A stretch of DNA of 64,000 bases from assembly GCF_001428685.1 (NCBI RefSeq), contig NZ_LMIK01000001.1:7966-71965 (forward strand). Direction: 5' to 3'. Source of the stretch: Lysobacter sp. Root76. Lineage in GTDB: Bacteria > Pseudomonadota > Gammaproteobacteria > Xanthomonadales > Xanthomonadaceae. The number at the start of each line of letters is the position of its first letter. The stretch's first letter is position 1. Under the pieces are notes generated by a model, which was not told where the DNA came from, ran no database searches, and worked only from the letters and a program-made list of their open reading frames with translations. This document shows positions 27,665 to 35,829 of this stretch, one piece after another. The position numbers and the translations under genes are program-made.

Positions 27665-30394
27665 TCACCAGCGATAGGTGGCTTTGAGGTTCCAGCGCCG
27701 GCCCAACAGGTCGTAGGTCATGGTGTCGGTGTTGGCGTCGGTCCAGCTTTGGATGAACGGCGGCGACTTGTCGAACAGGTTGTCGATGCCGACCGACAGA
27801 TCGAAGGCCTCGCTGAACGCGTACTTCGCCTGCACGTTGTGGTAACTCACGCTGGGCGCGCGGTCGCCGATGTCGCCGCGCGCGGCGTTGATATCGTCGG
27901 CCGAACCGATGTACTGCACGCTGTACGAACCCGACCAGGGACCGCGCGCCAGGGTCAGCGAACCGAACGAACGCCACTGCGTGTAGCTGCCGCGGCCGCC
28001 GGTGATCTTGCCGGCGTAGCGGATCTCGTCGGCGCCGAGGAACGGACGCACGTCGTAGTTCTTCAGATACGACACATCCCAGTTCAAGGTCGCGTCCCAA
28101 CCGGCCAGGTCGAACTGGTACAGCAGGCCCAGGTCCAGGCCCGAGACCCGCTCGCTGGCCGCGTTGACCGGCTGCGCGGAGAGGAAGTCGATCTCGCCGG
28201 TCAGCGGATTGCGGGTGAAGTTGGCGCTGCTGCAGAACGGGTGGCTCAAGCCCGGCGTGTTGTAGCAGACCGCGAGCTTGGTCGAACCGTCGATGCGCTG
28301 GATCGCGTTGTCGATCTTGATGTTGTAGTAGTCCAGGGTCACGGTCAGATCCGGCGCGAACGTCGGCGTCCAGACCGCGCCGACGGTCAGCGTCTTGGCG
28401 TCTTCGGGTTCGAGTTCGGCATTGCCGCCGACCGTGGTCAGCACCGAATTGCCCAGTTGGGTGTAGCCCACCGGCACGCCGGCGGCCTGGCAGTTCTGGT
28501 AGATCACCGACGACGCCGGCTTTCCGCTCCAGCCGCCGCAAGGATCGGTGGTGGTCAGGTTGCCTTCGGACACGCCGCCGAACAGCTCCGGTACGTTCGG
28601 GATGCGGAACGCGGTCGCGTAGTTGGCGCGCAGCTTGAGCGAGGGCACCACCTGCCAGTCCAGACCGACCTTGTAGTTGGTGTCGGCGCCGAACAGATCG
28701 TAGTCGGAGTAGCGCACCGCGGCGTTCAGGGTCAGCGAATCGGCGAAGGCCTTGCCTTGCAGCAGCGGCACCGCGACTTCGGCGAACACTTCCTTGGCGG
28801 TGTATTCGCCGGCGATGCGCTGCTGCTGGTTGGTGTTGGCGATGCCCAGCACGGTCAGCGGATCGGGATCGCGCCAGCCGCGTTCCTTGCGCACCTCCAC
28901 GCCGGTCGCCAGCCCGACCCAGCCGGCGGGCAGCTCGAACAACTGGCCGCTGACGTTGGCGGTGAAACTCTTCTGCTCGTTGCCGCCGCTGTCGCGGGTC
29001 GTGAACATGATGTAGTCCAGCACCTGCCGGGTGACGTCGCCGTAGCCCAGGTAGTCGGCGCAGGGTATCGCCGCGCCCGGTGCGTTGCTGCACACGGCGG
29101 TGTTCAAGGTCTGATCGACGCGGTCCAGGTTGGCGACGTTGTCGGAGCCGTCGATGCCGGTGTTGCGGCCCCAGTTCAGCGCCGCCGACCAGTCCCAGCC
29201 CACGCCGAACTTGCCGTCCAGGCCCAGCACCACGCGGAAGGTGTCGGTCTCCTGGTAGAACTCGCGCACGCCGGCTTCCTGCAGGCGGCGGCGTTGCAGC
29301 AGCAGATTCTGCCCGGTCGGGTTGGTCGGATGATTGGCGGCGATATTGATCGGCCGGTACTGGCCGATCGCGCCCGGCGTCGCGAGCTGGTTGGAACGGC
29401 GGTTGGTGTACATCAACTCGGTGAACAGGCGCAGGTCGTCGCTGAGGTTCAAGTTGCCGAAGCTGCTGAAGCTCAGGCGCTTGATTGGGTTGACCGCGTT
29501 GAGATACGGGTTGCCGTTGTAGTTGTGCTTGGCCGAATAGGTTTCGAAGAAATCGCCGTCGCCGTTCGGATCCTGGTTGAAGTTGACCCGGCGTCCGTCG
29601 GCGAGCACGGCGCGGCCGCCGATGGTGGTCGAACTGCCCTCGCACACCAACTGGCCGTTGGATTCGCCCAGGCCGCAGGGCGCGCGGTCGGCCATGTTGA
29701 CCGTACCGCCTTCGGCATAGTTGATCGCCGCCATGATCGAGCCGCGTTCGCCGCTCATGCCCCAGGCCAGATCGAGCGCGGTTTCGTCGCCGTCGCCCTG
29801 GAAGGTCTGGCCGTAGCGCACCGAGGCTTCGACGCCGTCAAACTTCTTCTTGGTGATGATGTTGACCACGCCGGCCACCGCGTCGGCGCCGTAGATCGCC
29901 GACGCGCCGTCCTTGAGCACCTCGACGCGCTCGATCAGCGCGATCGGAATCACGTTGAGGTCCACCGAACTGTTGGCGCCGGTGCCGCCGTTGACGATGC
30001 GGCGGCCGTTCAACAGCACCAGGGTGCGGTTGATGCCCAGACCGCGCAGATTGACCTGGGTGGTGCCGTAGCCGTTGTCGGCCCAATAGGCGTTGGTCTG
30101 ATTGCCGGCGAAGCCCGCGGCAGCCGGCAGGCGCTGCAGCAAGGTGTCCACCGAGATCGCGCCGGAGCGCTGAATGGCTTCGCGGTCGATCACGGTGACC
30201 GGTCCGACGCCGGAAATCTGGGCGCGTTTGATATGGCTGCCGGTGACGGTCACCGTGTCGACGGTCGTCGCATCCTGCGCGGTTTCGTCCGTAGGGGCGA
30301 CCGGTGCGGCGGTTTGGGCGTGGGCGGCATGGCCGATGCCGGCGGACAGCATCAGGCCTATCGCCGAGGCGAGATAGTTGCGCTTGCAGTACAT
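27665..30394 (-). CDS. TonB-dependent outer-membrane receptor
   Basis: The 909-residue product has a signal peptide (to about residue 26, HAAHAQ), a plug domain (TVTVTGSHIKRAQISGVGPVTVIDREAIQ... RTLVLLNGRRIVNGG, YGADAVAGVVNIITKK) and a 22-strand barrel ending in NLKATYRW with the aromatic C-terminus typical of outer-membrane proteins. Translation starts at ATG 30394 with GGGGAA upstream; a longer frame upstream is not similar. Association with reductase genes suggests ferric-siderophore or haem uptake, but substrate cannot be read from sequence. I see no clear Fur box upstream. Confidence 0.93.
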   Translation of the reverse strand: MYCKRNYLASAIGLMLSAGIGHAAHAQTAAPVAPTDETAQDATTVDTVTVTGSHIKRAQISGVGPVTVIDREAIQRSGAISVDTLLQRLPAAAGFAGNQTNAYWADNGYGTTQVNLRGLGINRTLVLLNGRRIVNGGTGANSSVDLNVIPIALIERVEVLKDGASAIYGADAVAGVVNIITKKKFDGVEASVRYGQTFQGDGDETALDLAWGMSGERGSIMAAINYAEGGTVNMADRAPCGLGESNGQLVCEGSSTTIGGRAVLADGRRVNFNQDPNGDGDFFETYSAKHNYNGNPYLNAVNPIKRLSFSSFGNLNLSDDLRLFTELMYTNRRSNQLATPGAIGQYRPINIAANHPTNPTGQNLLLQRRRLQEAGVREFYQETDTFRVVLGLDGKFGVGWDWSAALNWGRNTGIDGSDNVANLDRVDQTLNTAVCSNAPGAAIPCADYLGYGDVTRQVLDYIMFTTRDSGGNEQKSFTANVSGQLFELPAGWVGLATGVEVRKERGWRDPDPLTVLGIANTNQQQRIAGEYTAKEVFAEVAVPLLQGKAFADSLTLNAAVRYSDYDLFGADTNYKVGLDWQVVPSLKLRANYATAFRIPNVPELFGGVSEGNLTTTDPCGGWSGKPASSVIYQNCQAAGVPVGYTQLGNSVLTTVGGNAELEPEDAKTLTVGAVWTPTFAPDLTVTLDYYNIKIDNAIQRIDGSTKLAVCYNTPGLSHPFCSSANFTRNPLTGEIDFLSAQPVNAASERVSGLDLGLLYQFDLAGWDATLNWDVSYLKNYDVRPFLGADEIRYAGKITGGRGSYTQWRSFGSLTLARGPWSGSYSVQYIGSADDINAARGDIGDRAPSVSYHNVQAKYAFSEAFDLSVGIDNLFDKSPPFIQSWTDANTDTMTYDLLGRRWNLKATYRW

Positions 30395-30512
30395 GAAATT
30401 CCCCGAACGGTTTGTGATCTGGGTGTCGATTGCCCACGGCTCGGGCCGCACGCGTACGCGCGGATGCGAAGTCGGAGGCAACGGGGACCACCACGCAGGT
30501 GGCCGGACCGGA

Positions 30513-30899
30513 TCAGACGATCGGAGGTCGGAAAACGCCGGTAGCGGCGGCGGGAATCACGGACGCGGGCGCCGGGATCGGCGGCTGCTCGGCAAGACGG
30601 TGTTGCGCGGCGAACGGCACGCCATGCGCCACCGCCAGGACCGGGAACGCACAGGCGCAGCAACCCGAACCGGTGCCGCAATCGCAGTCGCGATGCGGCG
30701 AGCCGCCCTGGCCGTGCGAACTGTCGTCTTCGCAATCCAGATCGACGGCGAGCGCGTCGTTCGATTCGGCGCCGATGCGGGTGGTGGCGGCCACGGCGCC
30801 CTCGGCGGCCATGGCGCTGGACGCCCACAGCGACAGCGTGCCCTCGAGGCAGAACGCCACGATCAGGAGGCAACGCAGTAGTGTGCCGAGGGAGAACAT
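30513..30899 (-). CDS. CopL-like Cys/His-rich exported protein
   Basis: The 128-residue product has a signal peptide (CLLIVAFCLEGTLSLWASSAMA), then a His/Asp/Cys-rich centre (LDCEDDSSHGQGG...HRDCDCGTGSGCCAC) and a C-terminus ending VFRPPIV. This plan resembles the CopL family of copper-responsive leader-like proteins in Xanthomonas. No copAB genes follow; the TonB receptor lies 118 bp downstream, so it might instead influence that operon. The assignment is tentative. Confidence 0.6.
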   Translation of the reverse strand: MFSLGTLLRCLLIVAFCLEGTLSLWASSAMAAEGAVAATTRIGAESNDALAVDLDCEDDSSHGQGGSPHRDCDCGTGSGCCACAFPVLAVAHGVPFAAQHRLAEQPPIPAPASVIPAAATGVFRPPIV

Positions 30900-31101
30900 A
30901 GGCTTGCTGTGGCAAGAACGCTCCGATGAAATAGCACGACAAAAAAGCGCATGTCAACCGCGTGACCCATGCCATGCCGAATGTGTCGCTTGGCGCGGAC
31001 AAGGCTGCGCCTGCAGGCCTTCGCGACGGCGGCCGCACGCCGCACTGCATCGATACGGCTCGGCATGGACTGCCGATTCAGCTGCAAATCCGGCCGCAGA
31101 T

Positions 31102-31905
31102 TCAGCCGGAAAAATACCCCGCCACTCCAGCGGCGATGGCGGTGCGCAAAGGGTTGTCGGGGTCCGACAACAGCTTCACGGTAAGGGCGAGACAGATCGT
31201 CACCAGCACCGGCCGCACCGCGCGCGCGCCGAAGCGCATCGCGGCATGCGCGCCGACCTGGCCGCCGGCGACGCTGGCCAGCGCCATCGCCAGTCCGACC
31301 GCCCACAGCACGTGCCCGCCGACGATCATCACCGTCAGCGCGGCCAGATTGCTGGCCAGGTTGAAGAACTTGGTCTGCGCGGTCGCGCGCACCACGCCCA
31401 GGCCGCCCAGCGCGACCAGGGTGGTCGCCATGAAAGAGCCGGTGCCGGGGCCGAAGAAACCGTCGTAGACGCCGATCAGCGCGATCAGCGCCGCCAGTGC
31501 GAGCGGACCGACGCGCTGGTGGCTGTCCTCGTCGCTCATGCGCGGCGCAAGCAGGAAATACACCGCCATCGCGATCAGCAACAAGGGAATCACGCCACTG
31601 AGGAACGAGGGGTCCAGCCTTTGCAGCAACCAGGCGCCGCCCGCCGAGCCGACGAACGCGCCGGCCGCGGGCAAGGCGTAGCGCCGGAAATCGATATGCC
31701 CCTTGCGCGCGAATGCGATCACCGCGCTGGACGTACCGATCGCGCTTTGCAGCTTGTTGGTGGCGATCGCCGCGACCGGCGGAATGCCCACGGCCATCAG
31801 CGCCGGGATGGTCAGCAGCCCCCCGCCGCCGGCGAGCGCGTCGATGGCGCCGGCGACGAAGGCCACGGCCATCAGGAAGGCGATCGCCTCCAGCGAGAAC
31901 TCCAT
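31102..31905 (-). CDS. TauE/SafE-family membrane permease
   Basis: This is a 267-residue protein with about eight hydrophobic segments and the duplicated family motifs: GAIDALAGGGGLLTIPAL with ATNKLQSAIG in the first half and GVYDGFFGPGTGSFM with AQTKFFNLASN in the second. TauE/SafE proteins are proposed to export sulfite, sulfoacetate or other small organic anions. It has the normal length and ends without obvious operon partners. Specific substrate is unknown. Confidence 0.92.
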   Translation of the reverse strand: MEFSLEAIAFLMAVAFVAGAIDALAGGGGLLTIPALMAVGIPPVAAIATNKLQSAIGTSSAVIAFARKGHIDFRRYALPAAGAFVGSAGGAWLLQRLDPSFLSGVIPLLLIAMAVYFLLAPRMSDEDSHQRVGPLALAALIALIGVYDGFFGPGTGSFMATTLVALGGLGVVRATAQTKFFNLASNLAALTVMIVGGHVLWAVGLAMALASVAGGQVGAHAAMRFGARAVRPVLVTICLALTVKLLSDPDNPLRTAIAAGVAGYFSG

Positions 31906-32031
31906 GCGCGACCGACCTGAGCAAGGGCGCTCATTGTCTCCGCTGCGCGCCGGGAATGGAAAGGCCGTGAGCGCCGGACGCAGGGATGTCGCCGCGGCCT
32001 TCAGCCGCGCAGCGACGATCGGCGCTATCGC

Positions 32032-32274
32032 CTAGGCCGGCTCGCGGTGCGTGACCACCAACTGGACCGCGTCGCCGCCGCGGTAATCGTCCGGCTCCAG
32101 GCGATAGGCGATGCGTACCCGCGCCGGCGGCGCGTCGCCGTTCCAGCCGCCGAACTCGATCGCGTTGAGGCGCCGGCCCTGGTGGCCGAGTTCGAGCTTG
32201 AGGTGGCGTTCGCCGACCACGCGCCAGCCCAGCACCGGAAACTCGCCGTCGAACTGCGGCTCCGGGAACTCCTG
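32032..32274 (-). pseudogene. Displaced original 3' end of recJ
   Basis: Reading from 32274, the frame gives QEFPEPQFDGEFPVLGW, then VVGERHLKLEL and LEPDDYRGGDAVQLVV, ending in TAG at 32032. This is the RecJ C-terminal domain and matches the end of the present recJ (FPEPTFHVNSEVLSF...KLEPDDYRGGEAIQL) at similar spacing. Its GC-rich codon use fits the rest of the chromosome, whereas the end now attached to recJ does not. It has no start codon and lies directly after the stop of the metallopeptidase gene, in the same frame. Confidence 0.88.
32257..32274 (-). repeat. Direct repeat at the downstream boundary of the recJ insertion
   Basis: CAGGAGTTCCCGGAGCCG on the minus strand; the copy inside recJ is CAGGGCTTCCCGGAGCCG (16 of 18 identical, 12 contiguous). 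It encodes Q(E/G)FPEP of RecJ and marks one end of the insertion. Confidence 0.8.
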
Positions 32275-32286
32275 ACTGGAGACGTC

Positions 32287-33360
32287 TCAGCGAACGATTC
32301 GCAATTTTGGTCGCTCAAGTTGAGCGGCGCGCCTCACGTCGTATAGCTCGCCCAAGCGTTCCGGCAAGAACATTATTGCCGCAGCAAAATCCTCTTCTGA
32401 AAACTCCAGCTCAGAGAAGAAGTGTTGAATCATCATAGGGAATAGTGTCGGCTGTTCCTTGGCGATAGCCGCTGGCTCTGCCTTGCGAATCCCGAGCTTG
32501 TTCATCTGGATGTATAGCCACTTCTTCTGGTTGTCATCAATCTTCCCGAGCGCATGCGCCTTCATCACAAGCATTGCGATCGAAACACCCCAGTACTCCT
32601 TCAGCGGAAGGTAACTTTGCAGTCGCGAGGCAGTTGACCGCGATAAGTCAGGTGCAATTTCTTCCGAGGGAACCAAGAACTCGGAAGCAAATTCATCCGC
32701 CTCGTCCTCCATGGAGGGGCGCGGTATGTCGTGCATGATCAGATGCGCGAGCTCGTGCGCCAACGTGAATCGCCAGCGATCACCCGGCACGCTTCGGTCG
32801 ATAAAAATGATCGGCGGAAGCTCAGCCAATTGAATGCACGTAGCATCCATCGGCACGCCATCAAAGTCACATTCGATTACAAGTACACCTGCACCTTCCA
32901 GCAATTTCGTGAGGTTACGAATCGGCCCACTCGGGCAGCCCCATGCAGCCCTCAGTGCACGCGCACAAGCTGTTGGAGTTCCGTAATCATCCAAGCTCAA
33001 CTTGGGCAACGGCCGCGATTGTTGAACATCGATGTGATCGAGCATCCGTCGGACGTGAATCCGAAGGACATTGACGATCCCAGATACCTTACGTCGCTCG
33101 GAAGCTTTGAGCTGGCGCGTCCGCGTAAAAACGGAGCTACTGCCATAACTAAACCGCTGCTCGGGAAGAAAGAAGAAGTCCTTGGGAAACCCAAGGACTT
33201 TCGAAATCTCTTCCATTTCGCTGACATCAAGGTCTGCGCCGGACCCTGCCTCGATCCTCGCAACTCGCGGCTGTTTCATTCCAGCAGCAGAGGCTAGTTC
33301 CTCTTGAGTCAGGCCGCGATACTCACGCGCTAGAATCACCATTTCCGGATTGGGTTTCAT
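32287..33360 (-). CDS. HTH (XRE) protein with ImmA/IrrE-type zinc metallopeptidase domain
   Basis: The 357-residue product has a Cro/CI-type helix-turn-helix at residues 7-60 (LTQEELASAAGMKQPRVARIEAG) and an ImmA/IrrE (COG2856) peptidase with HELAH at 202-206 followed by the acidic segment EDEADEFASEFLVP that supplies the third zinc ligand. Family members cleave repressors or act as antitoxin or regulator in toxin-antitoxin-like pairs. ATG 33360 is preferred because AAGG lies just upstream; ATG 33408 would add 16 residues. It overlaps the upstream gene by 38 bp, so the two should be translationally coupled. Confidence 0.88.
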   Translation of the reverse strand: MKPNPEMVILAREYRGLTQEELASAAGMKQPRVARIEAGSGADLDVSEMEEISKVLGFPKDFFFLPEQRFSYGSSSVFTRTRQLKASERRKVSGIVNVLRIHVRRMLDHIDVQQSRPLPKLSLDDYGTPTACARALRAAWGCPSGPIRNLTKLLEGAGVLVIECDFDGVPMDATCIQLAELPPIIFIDRSVPGDRWRFTLAHELAHLIMHDIPRPSMEDEADEFASEFLVPSEEIAPDLSRSTASRLQSYLPLKEYWGVSIAMLVMKAHALGKIDDNQKKWLYIQMNKLGIRKAEPAAIAKEQPTLFPMMIQHFFSELEFSEEDFAAAIMFLPERLGELYDVRRAAQLERPKLRIVR

Positions 33361-33937
33361 TGCCTTTTTCCCGCCGCTTAGTGGTGATACTTGCACCACT
33401 CGGTTCATCTTGATTGTGATGGGCAGCGCCGAATAGGCTTACGACCTTCGTTTCGACAGCTTCTTCGTGCAACTCGGAAACCCACATGTTCGACTTCGGT
33501 CCAGACGGACAAATGAGTAACACGTTCTGGAGATTTCCAAGCACATCTTCTTCATAGCTCAGATCAAGGTTCACCGAGCGGGGAATCTCGTCGAGCTGTT
33601 GATGCGTTCGGAATTTCAGTACCTGCTGCGTCAGATGTCCCGCAGGCAATAGATCGCGGCCAACTTTCTTGAACCTGATTACGAACCCCACATCGAAAAC
33701 GAGCATCCATAAGTGGGCACGCTCTTCGAAGCGGACTCCTTCAGCCATGGCAGCAAAGAGCTTTGCGTGACTAAAGAAGTGGTCGTGGATGATGGACGCC
33801 TTGCTGCGCGTCGTATGGATTTTTCGCTGTTCCGGGGTGTATTTCCCGTAGTCCGCTACTGCTTGGAAAACCATTTGCCTCAGTCCGGGAAGGTACGGCG
33901 CTAAGGCTTCATGTACGACATCCGGCTGGATTTCCAT
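33323..33937 (-). CDS. Unknown partner protein of the HTH-ImmA/IrrE gene
   Basis: The 204-residue protein is soluble, with no signal peptide. Visible features are the segment TTRSKASIIHDHFFSHAKLF (residues about 40-60) with several His, an aromatic beta-rich middle (RAHLWMLVFDVGFVIRFKKVG), an LLICPSGP strand and a low-complexity polar tail. I do not recognise a named family. Start ATG 33937 has CAGGAC upstream; a TTG further upstream is the -35 box instead. The overlap with the downstream HTH-peptidase gene is like that of toxin-antitoxin operons, so it may be the toxin or effector. That is inference only. Confidence 0.75.
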   Translation of the reverse strand: MEIQPDVVHEALAPYLPGLRQMVFQAVADYGKYTPEQRKIHTTRSKASIIHDHFFSHAKLFAAMAEGVRFEERAHLWMLVFDVGFVIRFKKVGRDLLPAGHLTQQVLKFRTHQQLDEIPRSVNLDLSYEEDVLGNLQNVLLICPSGPKSNMWVSELHEEAVETKVVSLFGAAHHNQDEPSGASITTKRREKGNETQSGNGDSSA

Positions 33938-33966
33938 CGCGTCCTGACCACGGGGGATTAGGAGCC

Positions 33967-33994
33967 AGAATACACGCCCAACTTCCAGTGTCAA
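33967..33994 (-). promoter_or_regulatory. Promoter of the insertion's two-gene operon
   Basis: On the minus strand TTGACA (33994-33989) and TATTCT (33972-33967) are separated by 16 bases. An A/T-rich stretch directly upstream (AAGAAATGAATAAAATAAT) resembles an UP element. It begins about 20 bp after the recJ stop and ends 29 bp before the first gene, so the module has its own constitutive-looking promoter. Confidence 0.65.
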
Positions 33995-34016
33995 TTATTT
34001 TATTCATTTCTTATTC

Positions 34017-35804
34017 TCACCAACCTCCCGACGGCTTAGGCGAGTTCGCGGTGGACGGTACAAGGACGGGGCCTTCTGGCGGCGGGGAAGACCGGCGGTA
34101 GACGATGTTGAGCTGGATCGCTTCCCCGCCCCGGTAGTCATCCGGCTCAAGCTTGAATGCCACGAGGATGTGCTTCGGGGGAGGCACCCCGTCCCAGCCA
34201 TTGAATTGAATGGCGTTCAGCGGCTCCGCTCTCCCCTCCACTCGAAGCACTAGCTTCAGGTGCTTCTCGCCCAGAACTCGAAAGCTGAGCACCTCAGAGT
34301 TCACATGAAACGTCGGCTCCGGGAAGCCCTGCCCCCACGGCCCGCCGTCGCGCAGCGACTCGGCGCTGGCGCGGTCGAACTCGCCCGCGTCCAGTTCGCC
34401 GTCGCTGAGCACATCGGCCTGCAGCAGCTCGGGCGTGAGCATGGCGCCGGCGCAGCGTTCGAACGCGGCACGGAACGCCTCCAAGGCATCGCGGCGCAAG
34501 GACAGGCCGGCGGCCATGGCGTGACCGCCGAAGCGTTCGATCAGCTCGGGATGCCGCGCGGCCACATCGGCCAGCGCGTCGCGGATATGGAAGCCCGGGA
34601 TCGAGCGCGCCGAACCGCGCAAGGCATCGCTGCCGGGTTCGGCCGGCGCGAACGCGATCACCGGCCGGTGCAGGCGCTCCTTCATCTTCGAGGCGACCAG
34701 CCCGACCACGCCGGGATGCCAGTCCTCGTCGAACAGGCAAACGGCGAGCGGCGCATGCACCGAGTCCAGCGCGACCTTCGCGAAGGCGAGCGCGGCCTCG
34801 TCGGTCATCTGCTGCTGGACCGCACGGCGCTCGGCGTTGATCTCGTTGAGGCTGTGGGCGATCTCGCGCGCCTGGCCCGGGTCTTCGGTCAACAGGCATT
34901 CGATGCCCAGCGCCATGTCTTCGAGGCGGCCGGCGGCGTTCAGGCGCGGCGCCAGCGCGTAGCCGATGTCGCTGGCGGTGAGCCGGCGCTCGTCGCGCTG
35001 CGAGACTTCGATCAGCGCACGCAGTCCCGCCCCGCCCTGCCCGGCGCGCAGGCGGCGCAGGCCGGCCGCGACCAGGGCGCGGTTGTTGGCGTCCAGCGGC
35101 ACCAGATCGGCGACGGTGCCGACCGCGACCAGGTCCAGCAAGACCTGCAGGTCGGGGCCGTTGCCCTCGCAGCGACCCTGCTGGCGCAACACGCGGCGCA
35201 GCGCCAGCAATACGTAGAACATCACCCCGACCCCGGCCAGGGCCTTGCTCGGGAATGCGTCGCCGGGCAGGTTGGGATCGACGATGGCGTCCGCGGGCGG
35301 CAGCGTTTCGCCGGGCAGATGGTGGTCGGTGACCAGCACCTGCCAGCCGCGCGCCTTGGCCGCGGCGATGCCGGCATGGCAGGCGATGCCGTGATCGACG
35401 GTGACCAGCAGGTCCGGTTGCAGCGCTGCGAGTTCGGCCACCAGCGCCGGCGACAGGCCGTAGCCGTGGACCATGCGGTTGGGCACCGCATGCGAGACCC
35501 GGCGCGCGCCGAGCATGCGCAGGCCGCGCACGCCGACCGCGCAGGCGGTGGCGCCGTCGCAGTCGAAATCGCCGACCACGACGATGTGGCGGTCGCCGGC
35601 GATGGCGTCGGCGAGCAGGGTCGTGGCCGCGTCCAGCCCGCTCAATCCGTCCGGCGGCAACAACTGCGCCAGGCGCGGCTGGGCCTGTTCGATCGCGATC
35701 GCGCCGCGCGCGGCGTACACGCGGCGCAGCAGCGGCGACACGCTGTCGGGCCAGGCGCCGGGGTCGGCGATGGCGCGCCGCAGCAGGCGGGCGGCTTCGT
35801 TCAT
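34017..35804 (-). CDS. recJ: Single-stranded-DNA-specific exonuclease RecJ with a substituted C-terminus
   Basis: RecJ degrades single-stranded DNA 5' to 3' in recombination and repair. The 595-residue product has the DHH phosphoesterase motifs (VVGDFDCDGATA, VTVDHGIACH, TDHHLPG) and DHHA1 (GGHAMAAGLSL). Start ATG 35804 (MNEAARLLRRA) follows family similarity. From FPEP (residue about 497) onwards the coding sequence is lower in GC and ends in an unusual proline-rich tail (PPPEGPVLVPSTANSPKPSGGW region), because this part came with the insertion; the original end is at 32.0-32.3 kb. The enzyme is probably still functional since all catalytic motifs precede the junction. Confidence 0.96.
   Translation of the reverse strand: MNEAARLLRRAIADPGAWPDSVSPLLRRVYAARGAIAIEQAQPRLAQLLPPDGLSGLDAATTLLADAIAGDRHIVVVGDFDCDGATACAVGVRGLRMLGARRVSHAVPNRMVHGYGLSPALVAELAALQPDLLVTVDHGIACHAGIAAAKARGWQVLVTDHHLPGETLPPADAIVDPNLPGDAFPSKALAGVGVMFYVLLALRRVLRQQGRCEGNGPDLQVLLDLVAVGTVADLVPLDANNRALVAAGLRRLRAGQGGAGLRALIEVSQRDERRLTASDIGYALAPRLNAAGRLEDMALGIECLLTEDPGQAREIAHSLNEINAERRAVQQQMTDEAALAFAKVALDSVHAPLAVCLFDEDWHPGVVGLVASKMKERLHRPVIAFAPAEPGSDALRGSARSIPGFHIRDALADVAARHPELIERFGGHAMAAGLSLRRDALEAFRAAFERCAGAMLTPELLQADVLSDGELDAGEFDRASAESLRDGGPWGQGFPEPTFHVNSEVLSFRVLGEKHLKLVLRVEGRAEPLNAIQFNGWDGVPPPKHILVAFKLEPDDYRGGEAIQLNIVYRRSSPPPEGPVLVPSTANSPKPSGGW
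34314..34331 (-). repeat. Direct repeat at the upstream boundary of the recJ insertion
   Basis: CAGGGCTTCCCGGAGCCG inside recJ, coding QGFPEP, partner of the repeat at 32257-32274. Confidence 0.8.
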
Positions 35805-35829
35805 GGGCGCGGCTTCGTGGTGCGCTGAA

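Larger units (their letters stand above)
32257..34331 (-). mobile_element. Compact recombinase-less insertion in the 3' end of recJ
   Basis: About 2.06 kb separates two copies of an 18-bp imperfect repeat lying at the same codon positions of recJ. The segment has visibly lower GC content than its surroundings. It contains a replacement recJ C-terminus (34017-34313), a promoter, an unknown 204-residue gene and an HTH-ImmA/IrrE gene. The native recJ end remains downstream. This is the arrangement left by elements that integrate into a gene's 3' end and restore it with their own copy, but no integrase gene is present. Exact ends could lie anywhere within the repeats. Confidence 0.8.

Noticed and set aside
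32025-32318. A 97-codon minus-strand frame in the recJ remnant
   Set aside because: It is out of frame with the recognisable RecJ C-terminal sequence and is Ser/Arg-rich shadow translation.
33989-33994. TTG at 33994 as start of the unknown insertion gene
   Set aside because: It is the -35 box TTGACA of a good promoter; ATG 33937 has a ribosome-binding site and lies after the promoter.
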